This document shows positions 26,420 to 35,101 of a stretch of DNA of 64,000 bases, piece after piece. Positions within the stretch are counted from its first letter, which is position 1. Each line of letters begins with the position of its first letter. Position numbers and translations under genes: made by a program. Source of the stretch: Nocardia spumae (lineage in GTDB: Bacteria > Actinomycetota > Actinomycetes > Mycobacteriales > Mycobacteriaceae); assembly GCF_020733635.1 (NCBI RefSeq), contig NZ_JAJFZL010000001.1, forward strand, positions 4,960,001-5,024,000, written 5' to 3'. Under the pieces are notes generated by a model. It did no database searches and was not told the origin of the DNA. It saw only the letters and a list, made by a program, of their open reading frames with translations.

Positions 26420-27187
26420 TCACGGCGCTTCGCGATGGCGGGCACAGCCGAGATAGGTGACCACGGGCTTGCCCTCGGGTTCGAGGACGAAGCCGGTCAG
26501 CGCGGGGATCTCCGGATCGGTGATCGTCCCGCGCCGGCGGGCGCGGACGGCCCGGACGAGGTCACGGATCTTGCCGGGCTTGAAAGAACAGATATTGTCG
26601 CCGCGCAGGCCATGTGCGGTGAGCGTGGCCGCGACCTCTCCGGGAGTGCGCAGCCGGGCGGCGGTGTAGCGGCCGCGGGGCATGATGCGGGTGAACGGCA
26701 GCGACTGGAAAGCCACCAGATAGACCAGCCGCGAGATCGGTGTGCGGTTGACCGTGTCGTAGCACAGGACGCCGTCCGGTCGCAGCAGGCGCGACACCTG
26801 CGCGAGGACGCCGTCGAGGTCATCGGTGATCTCGAAAGTGTCTGCGCAGTAGACGATATCGAAGGTTTCACCGTAGCGGCCCGGCTGTTCGGCGGAGGCC
26901 GTCGCGTACTCGACGGCCTCGCCGCGGGCGGCCTCTCGCGCCAGGCCGGTGGCCTCGGCCGAGGGATCGAGGGCCACGACTCGGCAGCCGAGTCCGGCCA
27001 GCCCCCGCGCCAACAGACCGCGCCCGCTGCCGATGACCAGCGCGCTACACCCGGCCGGATCGATGCCGAGACGGCGCAGGGTCGACACCACATAGGTCAG
27101 CCGGACCTCCTGGAAGCTGATCGCGCGGATATGCCGGCCGTCGATCGCGCCGGGGGTGGGCGAGTCGAGTTCGATGATCGGAGCCAT
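26420..27187 (-). CDS. UbiG-like SAM methyltransferase
   Basis: 255 residues. The nucleotide-binding segment SALVIGSGRGLLARGLAGLG (about residues 48-67) has the class I motif I shape, followed by VVALDPSAEATGLA, the post-I TFDIVYCADTFEIT and VSRLLRPDGVLCYDTVNRTP. The layout resembles 3-demethylubiquinone O-methyltransferase-type proteins, but a natural quinone substrate is not shown. The ATG at 27187 has GGAGGA about 6 bases upstream. It is divergent from an HxlR regulator across palindromic repeats and is probably its target. Confidence 0.83.
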   Translation of the reverse strand: MAPIIELDSPTPGAIDGRHIRAISFQEVRLTYVVSTLRRLGIDPAGCSALVIGSGRGLLARGLAGLGCRVVALDPSAEATGLAREAARGEAVEYATASAEQPGRYGETFDIVYCADTFEITDDLDGVLAQVSRLLRPDGVLCYDTVNRTPISRLVYLVAFQSLPFTRIMPRGRYTAARLRTPGEVAATLTAHGLRGDNICSFKPGKIRDLVRAVRARRRGTITDPEIPALTGFVLEPEGKPVVTYLGCARHREAP

Positions 27188-27201
27188 GATGTCCTCCAGT
27201 T

Positions 27202-27243
27202 GAGTTCCTCGAGGGAACTCATATTAGTCTCCTGAGGGAACTC
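27202..27243. promoter_or_regulatory. Repeated operator half-sites upstream of HxlR gene
   Basis: The arms gagttcc and ggaactc (27202-27220, 5-base spacer) form a perfect inverted repeat. A second copy of the half-site gagggaactc recurs at 27234-27243, 23 bases after the first. Two helical-turn spacing between divergent genes is typical of cooperative HxlR binding. Confidence 0.6.
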
Positions 27244-27258
27244 GAGTAGGCTGATCGG

Positions 27259-27777
27259 GTGACCCGAACATCGCTGGCCGACGTCGCGTGCTCCATCGCC
27301 CGCGCGACGGATCTGTTCGCGGACGCATGGACGGCGCTGATCATGCGCGACGTCCTGCTGGGCGTGAATCGGTTCGACGACCTCGCCCGCGACCTGGGCA
27401 TCTCCCGGAAGGTGCTGGCCGCCAGGCTCTCGCGGTTGGTCGAAGAGGATGTACTCGCTCGCGAGCGGTACCAGGACCACCCGCCCCGCGAGCACTACCT
27501 CGCCACCCCGAAGGGTAAGGAGCTCTATCCGGTCCTGCTTGCCCTGATGCGATGGGGTGACCGTTGGCGCAGTGCGGAATCCGGCCCGCCGGTGCGTATC
27601 CACCACACCGAATGCGGGCACGACACCGAACCGGTGACCACCTGCGAACACTGCGGCCACGCACTCACCGTCGACAACACCACCCAACTGCCCGGACCGG
27701 GCGGGCGAGTCGGTCCGGGCACGCAGGTGATCGGCCCTCTCCTCGCGGCACGGCAACCACCCGGATCACCGAGTTAG
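27259..27777 (+). CDS. HxlR family transcriptional regulator
   Basis: 172 residues. The winged HTH (about 10-100) has DAWTALIMRDVLLGVNRFDDL, LGISRKVLAARLSRLVEEDVL and YLATPKGKELYPVLLALMRWGD, as in HxlR/MarR-like regulators. The C-terminal tail carries CGHDTEPVTTCEHCGH, a possible zinc-binding cysteine pair common in long HxlR proteins. GTG at 27259 is the start. It is divergent from the UbiG-like methyltransferase, with repeats at 27202-27243 as the likely operator. Confidence 0.87.
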   Translation: MTRTSLADVACSIARATDLFADAWTALIMRDVLLGVNRFDDLARDLGISRKVLAARLSRLVEEDVLARERYQDHPPREHYLATPKGKELYPVLLALMRWGDRWRSAESGPPVRIHHTECGHDTEPVTTCEHCGHALTVDNTTQLPGPGGRVGPGTQVIGPLLAARQPPGSPS

Positions 27778-28090
27778 CCCGCCGGCGAAACCCCTCCCCA
27801 CCACCCGCGAAGGCGGATTCGGTCACGCTTCGGTCGCGATCGCGCGGTATGTCGATCCATCGTGATCCGCGGATCGCCCGGTGACGAATCCGTTGGTGCC
27901 CGGGTGGCTCACCGAGTCGTGTCGATACCGCGTACCGGGTCGGTGAGCGAGCCGGGACCACAACCCACGCAGGCGGCGGCTGGTCAGGAGGCAGCGCTCG
28001 GGCCGCTTTCAGAACCCACCACATCCGACTCATGTCGGTACGCGCCGTCGGTCCTTCGTCGGCGACGTCCACGAAGAGGGGTGAGCCGTC
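27778..28090. other. Intergenic region without a gene
   Basis: 313 bases between the HxlR gene and the DUF7144 gene. It must hold the promoter of the latter. No repeat or RNA is recognised. Confidence 0.4.
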
Positions 28091-28513
28091 GTGACGGCTA
28101 CGGAACACAGCACACACGGTGAACGATCCACTACTCGGCAGGCGGTGGCGGCGGGCACCTCGCTCGGCGCCGCGGCCCTGCTGGTCGTCACCGGAATCGT
28201 CTCGATCTTCCAAGGCATCTCGGCCATCGCCAAGGACGACATCTACATCTCCGGACCGAATTACACCTACCAGTGGAACACCAGCGGCTGGGGATGGATT
28301 CATCTCATCCTCGGCATCCTGCTCGTGGCCGCCGCGGCCGGTCTGTTCACCGGTGCGACCTGGGGGCGAGTACTGGCGATCGGACTGCTGAGCCTGTCCA
28401 TCCTCGCCAATTTCCTGTGGCTGCCCTACTACCCGTGGTGGTCGATCCTGATCATCGCACTCGACATCGTGGTGATCTGGGCCATCGCCACCTGGGATCC
28501 CAAACGCGTCTGA
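28091..28513 (+). CDS. DUF7144-type membrane protein
   Basis: 140 residues with four hydrophobic segments (about 22-45, 70-88, 92-112, 116-134). The pattern GISAIAKDDIYISG, GWGWIHLILGILLVAAAAGL and LWLPYYPWWSILIIALDIVVIWAI is typical of the small four-helix DUF7144 proteins of actinobacteria. The function is unknown. GTG at 28091 has GAGGGG upstream. A hairpin at 28526-28558 ends the transcript. Confidence 0.85.
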   Translation: MTATEHSTHGERSTTRQAVAAGTSLGAAALLVVTGIVSIFQGISAIAKDDIYISGPNYTYQWNTSGWGWIHLILGILLVAAAAGLFTGATWGRVLAIGLLSLSILANFLWLPYYPWWSILIIALDIVVIWAIATWDPKRV

Positions 28514-28525
28514 CAACCGCACGTC

Positions 28526-28558
28526 GATCGGACCGGGCGCGAGGATCCCGGTCCGATC
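28526..28558. terminator. Hairpin between convergent genes
   Basis: Arms gatcggaccggg (28526-28537) and cccggtccgatc (28547-28558) are perfect inverted copies with a 9-base loop. The stem overlaps the stop codon of the minus-strand gene. It could terminate both convergent transcripts. Confidence 0.62.
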
Positions 28559-29093
28559 AATGTGTGAGCACCACCTTGACCACGACGATCGCGGTCGCGA
28601 CCGCGGTGAGCAACAGGGCCGCCAACAGCGTCGACCGACCGGGACGCGCCCCTTTCAATCGCTCGATGACGAAGACGATGCCGCCGATCCGCACGAGCAT
28701 GGCCACCTCCGCGGCGATCTGGGCCGTGCGAGGTTCGAGCCAGCCGATCGCGGCGACGGCCAGGATCACCGCGGGCAGGACGGCCGAGCTCAGAATCGGC
28801 ACCGAATCGCGCAGATCAGCCCACCGCTGGCCCGAGGTCAGCGACTTGCTCTCCCGAACGGCCTCCCCCACTCCTTCGGCGAAGACGTGAGCGACGAAGG
28901 TGGACAGCGCGGTTCCCAGCACCACCAGAATGCCGACGTGTTCATCGGTCGTGGTCACCGGGATGAGCGCGGCGAGAATCAGGATGTTGCCGTAGACGTA
29001 GGCGCTGATCCGGCGGGCGGCGTTATCGCGGTCCAGCGGTACCCGGCGGGAGAACAACGGGCCGTGAAGCAGTGCGTGGCTGCTGTTGTCCAT
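28557..29093 (-). CDS. Hypothetical membrane protein
   Basis: 178 residues with about five hydrophobic stretches (near 30-48, 52-70, 105-125, 130-145, 155-175). The region RRISAYVYGNILILAALIPV and the following segment suggest a small membrane family of unknown role. The ATG at 29093 has GGGAG 5 bases upstream. It lies 32 bases behind an MFS gene on the same strand, so it is probably in its operon. Confidence 0.7.
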   Translation of the reverse strand: MDNSSHALLHGPLFSRRVPLDRDNAARRISAYVYGNILILAALIPVTTTDEHVGILVVLGTALSTFVAHVFAEGVGEAVRESKSLTSGQRWADLRDSVPILSSAVLPAVILAVAAIGWLEPRTAQIAAEVAMLVRIGGIVFVIERLKGARPGRSTLLAALLLTAVATAIVVVKVVLTH

Positions 29094-29125
29094 GAGTCTC
29101 CCGGTTCCGGTCGTCGGGGGCACGG

Positions 29126-30505
29126 CTACGGTTGCCCGAGGGGCGTTCGGGATGGCAGTTCCGCCGAGGCGAACAGCCCGAGAGCACCGGCCCCGGCGAG
29201 GGTGAGCATGGCGAACGCGTATGTGTGGCTGCTGAGTCCGGCGACGAGGACGGTACCGGCGATCGCGATGCCGAGCGACGATCCGAGGGTCGACACGCAC
29301 CGGGACAGTCCGGAGATCTCACCTTGCCGATCCTCACCGAACGCCGACTGCACGACATCCACCGACGGTGTCAGCATCGAGCCCACGCCGAGCCCGATCA
29401 ACAGCAGCTCCGGGGCGATCGCCCACGCGGGCACCGTGGTTCCGGCCAGCACGATCAGCGTCACGGCGCCGACCACGACCGCACCGAATCCAGCCATGAT
29501 CAGGGTGCGCCGCGGCAATCCCCTGCCCACCCGGCCGGCCGCCAGCGACGAGACGAGCAGGCCCGCGGTAGCGGCGGTGACGATCAGGCCGGTGCCGATC
29601 GGATCGTGCCCACGCACCACCTGGAGATAGGCCGACACCACGAACACGGCGCCCATCAGAATCAGCCACTGCAGCAATCTGGTGGCCAGACCGATATTCC
29701 CGACCTTGCTGCGGAACAGACTCGTCGAGATCAGCGGATCTCCGCCCGCCGTCTCGGTGGCGCGCACGCGCACGAGGAATCCGGTCAGGACGAGGGCCGC
29801 GAGCGCGATCAGTACGGCACTCCACCGTAGGTCGTTGTCGGCGGCCAGGATTCCGAGCACGAGCAACGCCAGCCCGCCCGCCGACAACACCGCGCCGACC
29901 ACATCGAGGGTGCGCGCCGGGTCCGCCGGAATCGGGTCGCGCATCCGGCGGGTGCAGACCAGGACGGCCGCGATCACCAGGGCCTGGAAGGCGAAGGCGG
30001 CCCGCCAGCCCGGGCCGAAGGCGATCAGTCCGCCCAGCAGCGGTCCGGCCGCGGCTCCGGCCCCGCCCGCAGTCAGCAGCACACCGAATGCCATTGCGCG
30101 CGAACTGTTTTCGGAGAACAGCAGGGCGGTCAGAATGTAGACCGGGGGGATCAGGAGCGCCGCGCCCACCCCCGCGAGCACGGAGGCGCCCAGTACCAGC
30201 ACGCCGACGCCGGGCGCGAGGGCGCTCACGACGGCGCCGGCACCGTAGAGCGAGAGCCCCACGGTGAAACAGCGTTTGCGGCCGTAACGTTCGGCGAGCC
30301 TTCCGGCCGGAATCGTCACCGCCGCCGTGATCAGCAGGAACATGGTGATCACCAGCTGCACCCCGGCCACGCCGGTGTTCAGGTCGTCGCAGATATCGGC
30401 GATCAGCACCGCCGTACTGGTGACCGCGAAGCCACAGCTGAACTGCGCGAGTGCCAGCGGCACCAGCATGCCGCGCGGGCGGGCCGGAGCACTGCGCTCG
30501 CCCAT
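29126..30505 (-). CDS. MFS transporter
   Basis: 459 residues with about 14 membrane segments. Motif A is visible as GRLAERYGRKRC near residue 70, and TAGGAGAAAGPLLGG is a motif C-like stretch. It probably exports a drug or metabolite by proton antiport. GTG (30508) and ATG (30505) are adjacent starts; ATG is preferred because GGGGGTGAGG precedes it. A small membrane protein gene follows in the same direction. The substrate is unknown. Confidence 0.85.
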   Translation of the reverse strand: MGERSAPARPRGMLVPLALAQFSCGFAVTSTAVLIADICDDLNTGVAGVQLVITMFLLITAAVTIPAGRLAERYGRKRCFTVGLSLYGAGAVVSALAPGVGVLVLGASVLAGVGAALLIPPVYILTALLFSENSSRAMAFGVLLTAGGAGAAAGPLLGGLIAFGPGWRAAFAFQALVIAAVLVCTRRMRDPIPADPARTLDVVGAVLSAGGLALLVLGILAADNDLRWSAVLIALAALVLTGFLVRVRATETAGGDPLISTSLFRSKVGNIGLATRLLQWLILMGAVFVVSAYLQVVRGHDPIGTGLIVTAATAGLLVSSLAAGRVGRGLPRRTLIMAGFGAVVVGAVTLIVLAGTTVPAWAIAPELLLIGLGVGSMLTPSVDVVQSAFGEDRQGEISGLSRCVSTLGSSLGIAIAGTVLVAGLSSHTYAFAMLTLAGAGALGLFASAELPSRTPLGQP

Positions 30506-30949
30506 CACCTCACCCCCTTCCGGAGCCGGATTCCGGACGGCAGGGTTCGCCGCCCGCCGTCACCGCCGTGGCCTGCGAATCACCCGCGAGTGCACGGTCG
30601 GCGACGGAGGCGCATCGGCACGCCGGGCAGGGTGTCGACCTCGGATGCGATCCGGCCACAGCGTCGGAGCCGGATACCTGTTTCGTCTCTCATTGTGCGC
30701 CCGCGACACCCGCCGGAGGAATACTCTGGCAATGTTCCAGCAAACAGCATGTCACGCGGTCGGGAAATCAATCCCCGATCGCCGACACCACCGCGGCGGC
30801 AGAGGTATCCGCGAGGGCGGCGGCACCGAATCTTCAGTGTCAGGTCGTCTCGCTGGCCACGCTCGCGCTGTCGCCGACCCGCTCGGACCTGGGTTTCGGT
30901 GTTGTCCACTGTCAGAGGCTCACGGCGTCCGAGAAATGAGGTGCCCCCG
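30506..30949. other. Divergent intergenic region
   Basis: 444 bases between the MFS gene and the DUF6325 gene. Several frames stay open here but read as arginine-rich shadows. It must hold promoters for both flanks. No repeat or RNA is recognised. Confidence 0.4.
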
Positions 30950-31402
30950 GTGAACGCTGCTGCCGATATCGATGAGATGGGCCCGATCGACTATCTCGTC
31001 ATCGAATTCCCCGCCGATCGCCAGCCGGACGGATCGGCACTGCCGATGCTCCGGGACCTGGTGGACCGCGGCATCATCCGCGTGCTGGACCTGGCCTTCG
31101 TCCGGAAGGAGACCGACGGCGCCCTGACCGGAATCAGCATCGCCGATGTCGGCCTGGCCGGCGAACTGGATGTCACCCTGTTCGCCGAGGCGGCGACCGG
31201 ACTGCTCGACGAGAGCGATCTACGGGAGGCCGGTGGCGCACTGCAGCCCGGTCACTCCGCCGCGGTCCTGCTCTACGAGAACACGTGGGCCGCACCGCTG
31301 GCGGTCACGCTGCGACGCAACGGCGCCGAACTCGTCGCCTCGGGGCGGATCCCGGTGCAAGCCATCATCTCGACCCTCGACGCCCTCGACGCCGAGACCT
31401 GA
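30950..31402 (+). CDS. DUF6325-type protein
   Basis: 150 residues, acidic, no signal peptide. The opening MGPIDYLVIEFPADRQ, the GIIRVLDLAFVRKETDG segment and AAVLLYENTWAAPLAVTLRR match the DUF6325 family, which is usually encoded beside a SHOCT protein in actinobacteria, as here. GTG at 30950 is preferred; GTG at 30941 is an alternative. The function is not established. Expression is probably linked to the SHOCT gene 35 bases downstream. Confidence 0.77.
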   Translation: MNAAADIDEMGPIDYLVIEFPADRQPDGSALPMLRDLVDRGIIRVLDLAFVRKETDGALTGISIADVGLAGELDVTLFAEAATGLLDESDLREAGGALQPGHSAAVLLYENTWAAPLAVTLRRNGAELVASGRIPVQAIISTLDALDAET

Positions 31403-31437
31403 CCCGAATCCCGCAGGAGTGAGGAAAGGAGAATTCG

Positions 31438-31722
31438 ATGCCCGGATTACTGCGCGGGGTCGCCCGGACCGCGGTGATCGCCGGAACGGCCACCTCCGTA
31501 TCGAACCGCGTCTCGCGTCGTCAGGGCCGGCGCTGGGCAGCACAGGAGCAGTACGAGCGACAGCCCGCGCCGCCCCCGCCCCCGCCCCCGCCGGCCCAGC
31601 CGACTGGCGGCGGTGGCGTCGATCGGATCGCCGCTCTGAAACAGCTGGGCGAGTTGAAAGCCCAGGGCGTCCTCACCGAGGCCGAGTTCGAATCGGAGAA
31701 GGCGCGCATCCTCGCGTCCTGA
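31438..31722 (+). CDS. SHOCT-domain protein
   Basis: 94 residues. The C-terminal third, IAALKQLGELKAQGVLTEAEFESEK, is a standard SHOCT helix pair. Before it is a run of about eight prolines; the N-terminus is basic with a short hydrophobic stretch, so membrane association is possible. The ATG at 31438 has GGAAAGGAG upstream. The pair with the DUF6325 gene is a recurrent actinobacterial module of unknown role. Confidence 0.83.
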   Translation: MPGLLRGVARTAVIAGTATSVSNRVSRRQGRRWAAQEQYERQPAPPPPPPPPAQPTGGGGVDRIAALKQLGELKAQGVLTEAEFESEKARILAS

Positions 31723-31763
31723 CGGCCGCGCCCATCGGAGGTGCCCGAGCGTGATGAGAAGTC

Positions 31764-33158
31764 ATGTCCAGCGATGACGATGACACCCGCCCTCGGGTGC
31801 CGGGTGACACGCTGTCGAACGACGAGCGCGCGGAACTGGAACGGTTGCGGGCCGCTGTCGCGGCCCGGTCGGACCGTTCTCATCGACGCGGTCACGCGTT
31901 GCGGTGGACCGGGGTCGCGGTCCTGCTCGTACTCACCGGGATGCTGATCCTCGGATCGGTCGCCGCCCGCTTCGCCCGCTCCGAAATCTTCGATACCGAC
32001 CGCTATGTCACCACCGTCGCACCACTGGCGACCGATCCGGCGATACAGCACGAACTGGCCGACAAGATCACCGATGCCGTCGTCACCCGCATCGACATCA
32101 AGGCGCTCACCGCGGACGCGGTCGCCGCGCTCACCGACAATGTCGGGCAGCTCTCGGACCGCCCGCGGGTCACCGCCGCCCTGAGCAGTCTGCCCGCCCT
32201 GGTGGCCACCCAGGCGCAGGACTACATCCACCGGGCCGCAACGGAACTGGTGACCAGCAACGAATTCGCCGAGGCGTGGGACGCCGCCAACCGGCGCGCA
32301 CATCAGACGCTGGTGCGCGTGGTCGACGGCAAGACCCGGCCGGGTGTCGAGGTCAGCGACGACGGCACCATCAGCATCTCGCTGCAGCCGGTGCTGGCGA
32401 CGCTGAAGGAAAAGCTCGACGCGCGCGGATTCACCGTCGCCGACCGCATCCCCGACCTCGACGCGCACTTCGTGCTCTTCCACGCGACCGAACTGCCGAA
32501 GTATCAGAAGTGGCTGCGCGCCCTGGACCGCACCGCGAACATACTGCCGTGGATCGCCCTGGCGACCGCGGCCGGAGCGGTCTGGCTCGCTCCCGGCGGG
32601 CGGCGCCTGCGGGCCCTCGCCCTGGTCGGTGTCAGCGGTGTGGTCGCGATGGTGATCCTGGCTCTCGCCGTCCTCATCGGCCGCAGCGTCTACCTCGACT
32701 CCGTTCCGCCCGAGACGTTGTCGGCGCCGGCCGCCTCGACGCTGTTCGACACCGTGGTCCATCCACTGCGAGTGTCGCTGCGCGCGGTCGCGGTGGTGAG
32801 CCTGGTGGTGGCCGCGGCCGGATATCTGGCCGGCCCGTCGCATTCGGCCCGATCGGTGCGATCCGGCTACGGCCGGCTGTTCACCGTCGTTCGCCGGCGC
32901 CGCACCGGCGCGCCCAATGCCGTCGAGGTCTTCGTCGCGCGGTACCGGATTCCGTTGCGCTTGGCGGTACTCGCCGGCGCCGTACTCGCCCTGGTGCTGT
33001 GGTCCTACCCCACCGGTCTGGTCGTCATCGGGATCGTGCTGGTCGCAGGGGTAGTGCTGCTGGTCATCGAGGTGATCGCACGACCCGCGCCGACCACCGG
33101 AACCGGCTCGGCCGCAAACGATTCACCGTCCGCCGGACATCCGGCGGCGAGCAGTTGA
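31764..33158 (+). CDS. Hypothetical membrane protein
   Basis: 464 residues. One hydrophobic segment at about 48-66 is followed by a long extracytoplasmic domain (about 70-255) and then four or five more segments (255-275, 285-305, 345-365, 400-440). The loop has EIFDTDRYVTTVAPLATDPAIQ, seen in several actinobacterial integral-membrane families. No catalytic motif is recognised. It is followed by an OmpA-like lipoprotein gene 47 bases downstream, so a cell-envelope role is an inference. Confidence 0.75.
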   Translation: MSSDDDDTRPRVPGDTLSNDERAELERLRAAVAARSDRSHRRGHALRWTGVAVLLVLTGMLILGSVAARFARSEIFDTDRYVTTVAPLATDPAIQHELADKITDAVVTRIDIKALTADAVAALTDNVGQLSDRPRVTAALSSLPALVATQAQDYIHRAATELVTSNEFAEAWDAANRRAHQTLVRVVDGKTRPGVEVSDDGTISISLQPVLATLKEKLDARGFTVADRIPDLDAHFVLFHATELPKYQKWLRALDRTANILPWIALATAAGAVWLAPGGRRLRALALVGVSGVVAMVILALAVLIGRSVYLDSVPPETLSAPAASTLFDTVVHPLRVSLRAVAVVSLVVAAAGYLAGPSHSARSVRSGYGRLFTVVRRRRTGAPNAVEVFVARYRIPLRLAVLAGAVLALVLWSYPTGLVVIGIVLVAGVVLLVIEVIARPAPTTGTGSAANDSPSAGHPAASS

Positions 33159-33205
33159 CCTCACCGACACCGTCGGTGGATCCGTTCGAAGACAGGAGAG
33201 GCAGC

Positions 33206-33742
33206 ATGAAGCTCGTGCAGGCGGTAGCAGTACTCGCGGCCGGTGCGGCGGCACTGATTCCGATCGCGGGATGTTCCTCCGACGACAACGGCCCGGCCGC
33301 GGTCACGACCACCACCACATCGGGCGGTGAGCACACCGATCTGCGAAGCAGCCTCGCCACCACCGCGTCCTCGGTCGTGGGCTCCGCGCTCAACTCGGCG
33401 GAGCAGGCGGTCCAGAACGCGATCAACAGCGTGCTGGCCGCGGCCCCGATCACCTTCGAACAGGGCAGCTCCGATCTCAGCACGGTCGACTCCGCCACCA
33501 TCAAGGCGGTGGCCATCCCGCTCAAGGGCAACGACACCACGATCAAGGTCGAGACCTACGCCACCGATTCGAATACCGCGGCGGCCGATTCACTCGCCGA
33601 GGCCCGGGCCACCAACGTCGTCACCGCACTCGAGAACGAAGGTATCGACAAGGCCCGAATCAGCGTGGAGGCCACCGGCAACCCGAGTGAGAGCAACGTG
33701 CAGGTCGATCAGGCGACGATCACCGTCAAAACCAGCAAGTAG
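33206..33742 (+). CDS. OmpA-like lipoprotein
   Basis: 178 residues. A signal peptide ends in the lipobox IAGC near residue 23, so the mature N-terminal Cys should be lipidated. A Thr/Ser-rich linker leads to an OmpA-like domain (about 75-175) with ITFEQGSSDLS, TYATDSNTAAADSLAEARA and VEATGNPSES. Such proteins anchor to peptidoglycan or line the envelope, as with mycobacterial ArfA-type proteins. The ATG at 33206 has AGGAGAGG upstream. Co-transcription with the membrane protein before it is likely. Confidence 0.83.
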   Translation: MKLVQAVAVLAAGAAALIPIAGCSSDDNGPAAVTTTTTSGGEHTDLRSSLATTASSVVGSALNSAEQAVQNAINSVLAAAPITFEQGSSDLSTVDSATIKAVAIPLKGNDTTIKVETYATDSNTAAADSLAEARATNVVTALENEGIDKARISVEATGNPSESNVQVDQATITVKTSK

Positions 33743-33766
33743 CCGAACCAGGCGGTCGTCTCGGGC

Positions 33767-34612
33767 CTACTCGCCGACCGGGGAGGGCCCGGGGCGAGTG
33801 CTGTCGGCCGGCAGCAGCACCCTGGTGACGGTGGCCGCCCCGACCACCACCATCGACAGCACGAAAAGCCAGCTGATCGCGGTGAACACCGGGCCCAGCA
33901 GACCGAACTTCGCCTGCGCGGATGCCGTGATCCCCGGCAGCACCCACCGCCCCGCCGCCCGCACGAGCGTCAGGCCGGCGGCCGTGAGCGCACCCGTCGT
34001 CCACAGCGCCCGGCCTCGCAGCCTGCCCATCGTGAGCAGAAAGGCGCTGAGGGTCCACACGACCATCCAGATCAGCACCTCGCCGCCGACGGTGACCGGC
34101 AAGCCGACATAGCGCACCCCGGCGAGTTCGCGAACCGCCCCGATGCTCACCGCCGAGAAGGCCACGGTCAGCAGCACCACCGGCCAGCGCCACATATCGC
34201 GGATGCCGATCGCCGGCACGTCCCAGAGCTTGCCGTAGATCCGGGCCAGCGTCTTGGCGAAGGAGGTGCCACTGATCACCACCATCAGAAACCCGACCAC
34301 ACCGAAGGCCGCGAAGGTCGGATCGCCGGCCGCCAGGACGCCGACGCCGGACAGGAATGTGGTCCGGTCCAGGCCGAGCTGATCGTCGATCGCGCGGACC
34401 GCGAGATCCAGGTGGGAGACGACCGATCCGGCGATGAGGACGGGCAGGACACAGGTGAAGATCTTGGCGGCCAACGTCATCGATCGGTCGAAGATCTCGA
34501 TCTCGGCGAACCCGTCGACGATCCGCCGGAGGGCCCCCGCGCGAGCACTCACCGATTCCATGCGTGCGGCTAGTGCCTCGGCCAGCGCGGCACGCGGCTT
34601 CATCGACCGCAT
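33767..34612 (-). CDS. YihY/UPF0761-type membrane protein
   Basis: 281 residues with about six hydrophobic segments (50-70, 95-120, 145-170, 185-205, 215-230, 245-270). The N-terminal part DGFAEIEIFDRSMTLAAKIFTCVLP fits the YihY/BrkB-like family. The function is unknown; earlier ribonuclease BN naming for this family is wrong. The ATG at 34612 is preceded by GGAG 11 bases upstream, with ATG at 34603 as an alternative. It is convergent with the OmpA-like lipoprotein gene. Confidence 0.76.
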   Translation of the reverse strand: MRSMKPRAALAEALAARMESVSARAGALRRIVDGFAEIEIFDRSMTLAAKIFTCVLPVLIAGSVVSHLDLAVRAIDDQLGLDRTTFLSGVGVLAAGDPTFAAFGVVGFLMVVISGTSFAKTLARIYGKLWDVPAIGIRDMWRWPVVLLTVAFSAVSIGAVRELAGVRYVGLPVTVGGEVLIWMVVWTLSAFLLTMGRLRGRALWTTGALTAAGLTLVRAAGRWVLPGITASAQAKFGLLGPVFTAISWLFVLSMVVVGAATVTRVLLPADSTRPGPSPVGE

Positions 34613-34721
34613 ACGGTCGATTCAACTCCGCCACCGGGTGACTGTCGCCGGTTCCGAACCCGCCGATGCCGATCGGAGACAAGGACGTGCCGATCCCGGG
34701 GTGCGCCGCGACGGACCCGGG

Positions 34722-34982
34722 TCAGGGTCCGATGAACAGCCGTTCGTTGGGCAATCTGGTTTCGGGCAGCATGTCCTCGATGGTGTGCTCGACGATCTCG
34801 ATCGCGCACCACCGCTTGCGCTGCCAATCGCGGATCAGATTGTGGATCGCGCCCGCGGCGGCCCGATAGTCGAAGGCGGTTCCGTTCAGCCAGATCCGCA
34901 GGTGCACGTCACCGCGTGCCGGATGCGCCGCGGGCCCGGCCGCTGTCGGCGCCGAGCCGGCGTATCTTCGCTGTCGATTCAT
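34722..34982 (-). CDS. Small hypothetical protein
   Basis: 86 residues from ATG at 34982, preceded by a GAGG site. The part DVHLRIWLNGTAFDYRAAAG followed by an amphipathic helix and a DMLPETRLPNERLFIGP tail reads like a real protein, not a shadow. I do not recognise a family. A region at about 35045-35085 upstream has two copies of ctacgta about 14 bases apart, perhaps its control site. Confidence 0.5.
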   Translation of the reverse strand: MNRQRRYAGSAPTAAGPAAHPARGDVHLRIWLNGTAFDYRAAAGAIHNLIRDWQRKRWCAIEIVEHTIEDMLPETRLPNERLFIGP

Positions 34983-35101
34983 CCGCGACCTCGGGCGATA
35001 GTGTGAAACGGGTCGCATACAGCTTGCTCGACGCTCCGACGATCGGCGACCGTGAAACTACGTACTTCACCTACGTATGTGACCCGATATCGTGACGCCC
35101 G

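Noticed and set aside
30590..30949. Longer N-terminus for the DUF6325 protein
   Set aside because: The extra residues are Arg-rich and unlike the family; the DUF starts near MGPIDY.
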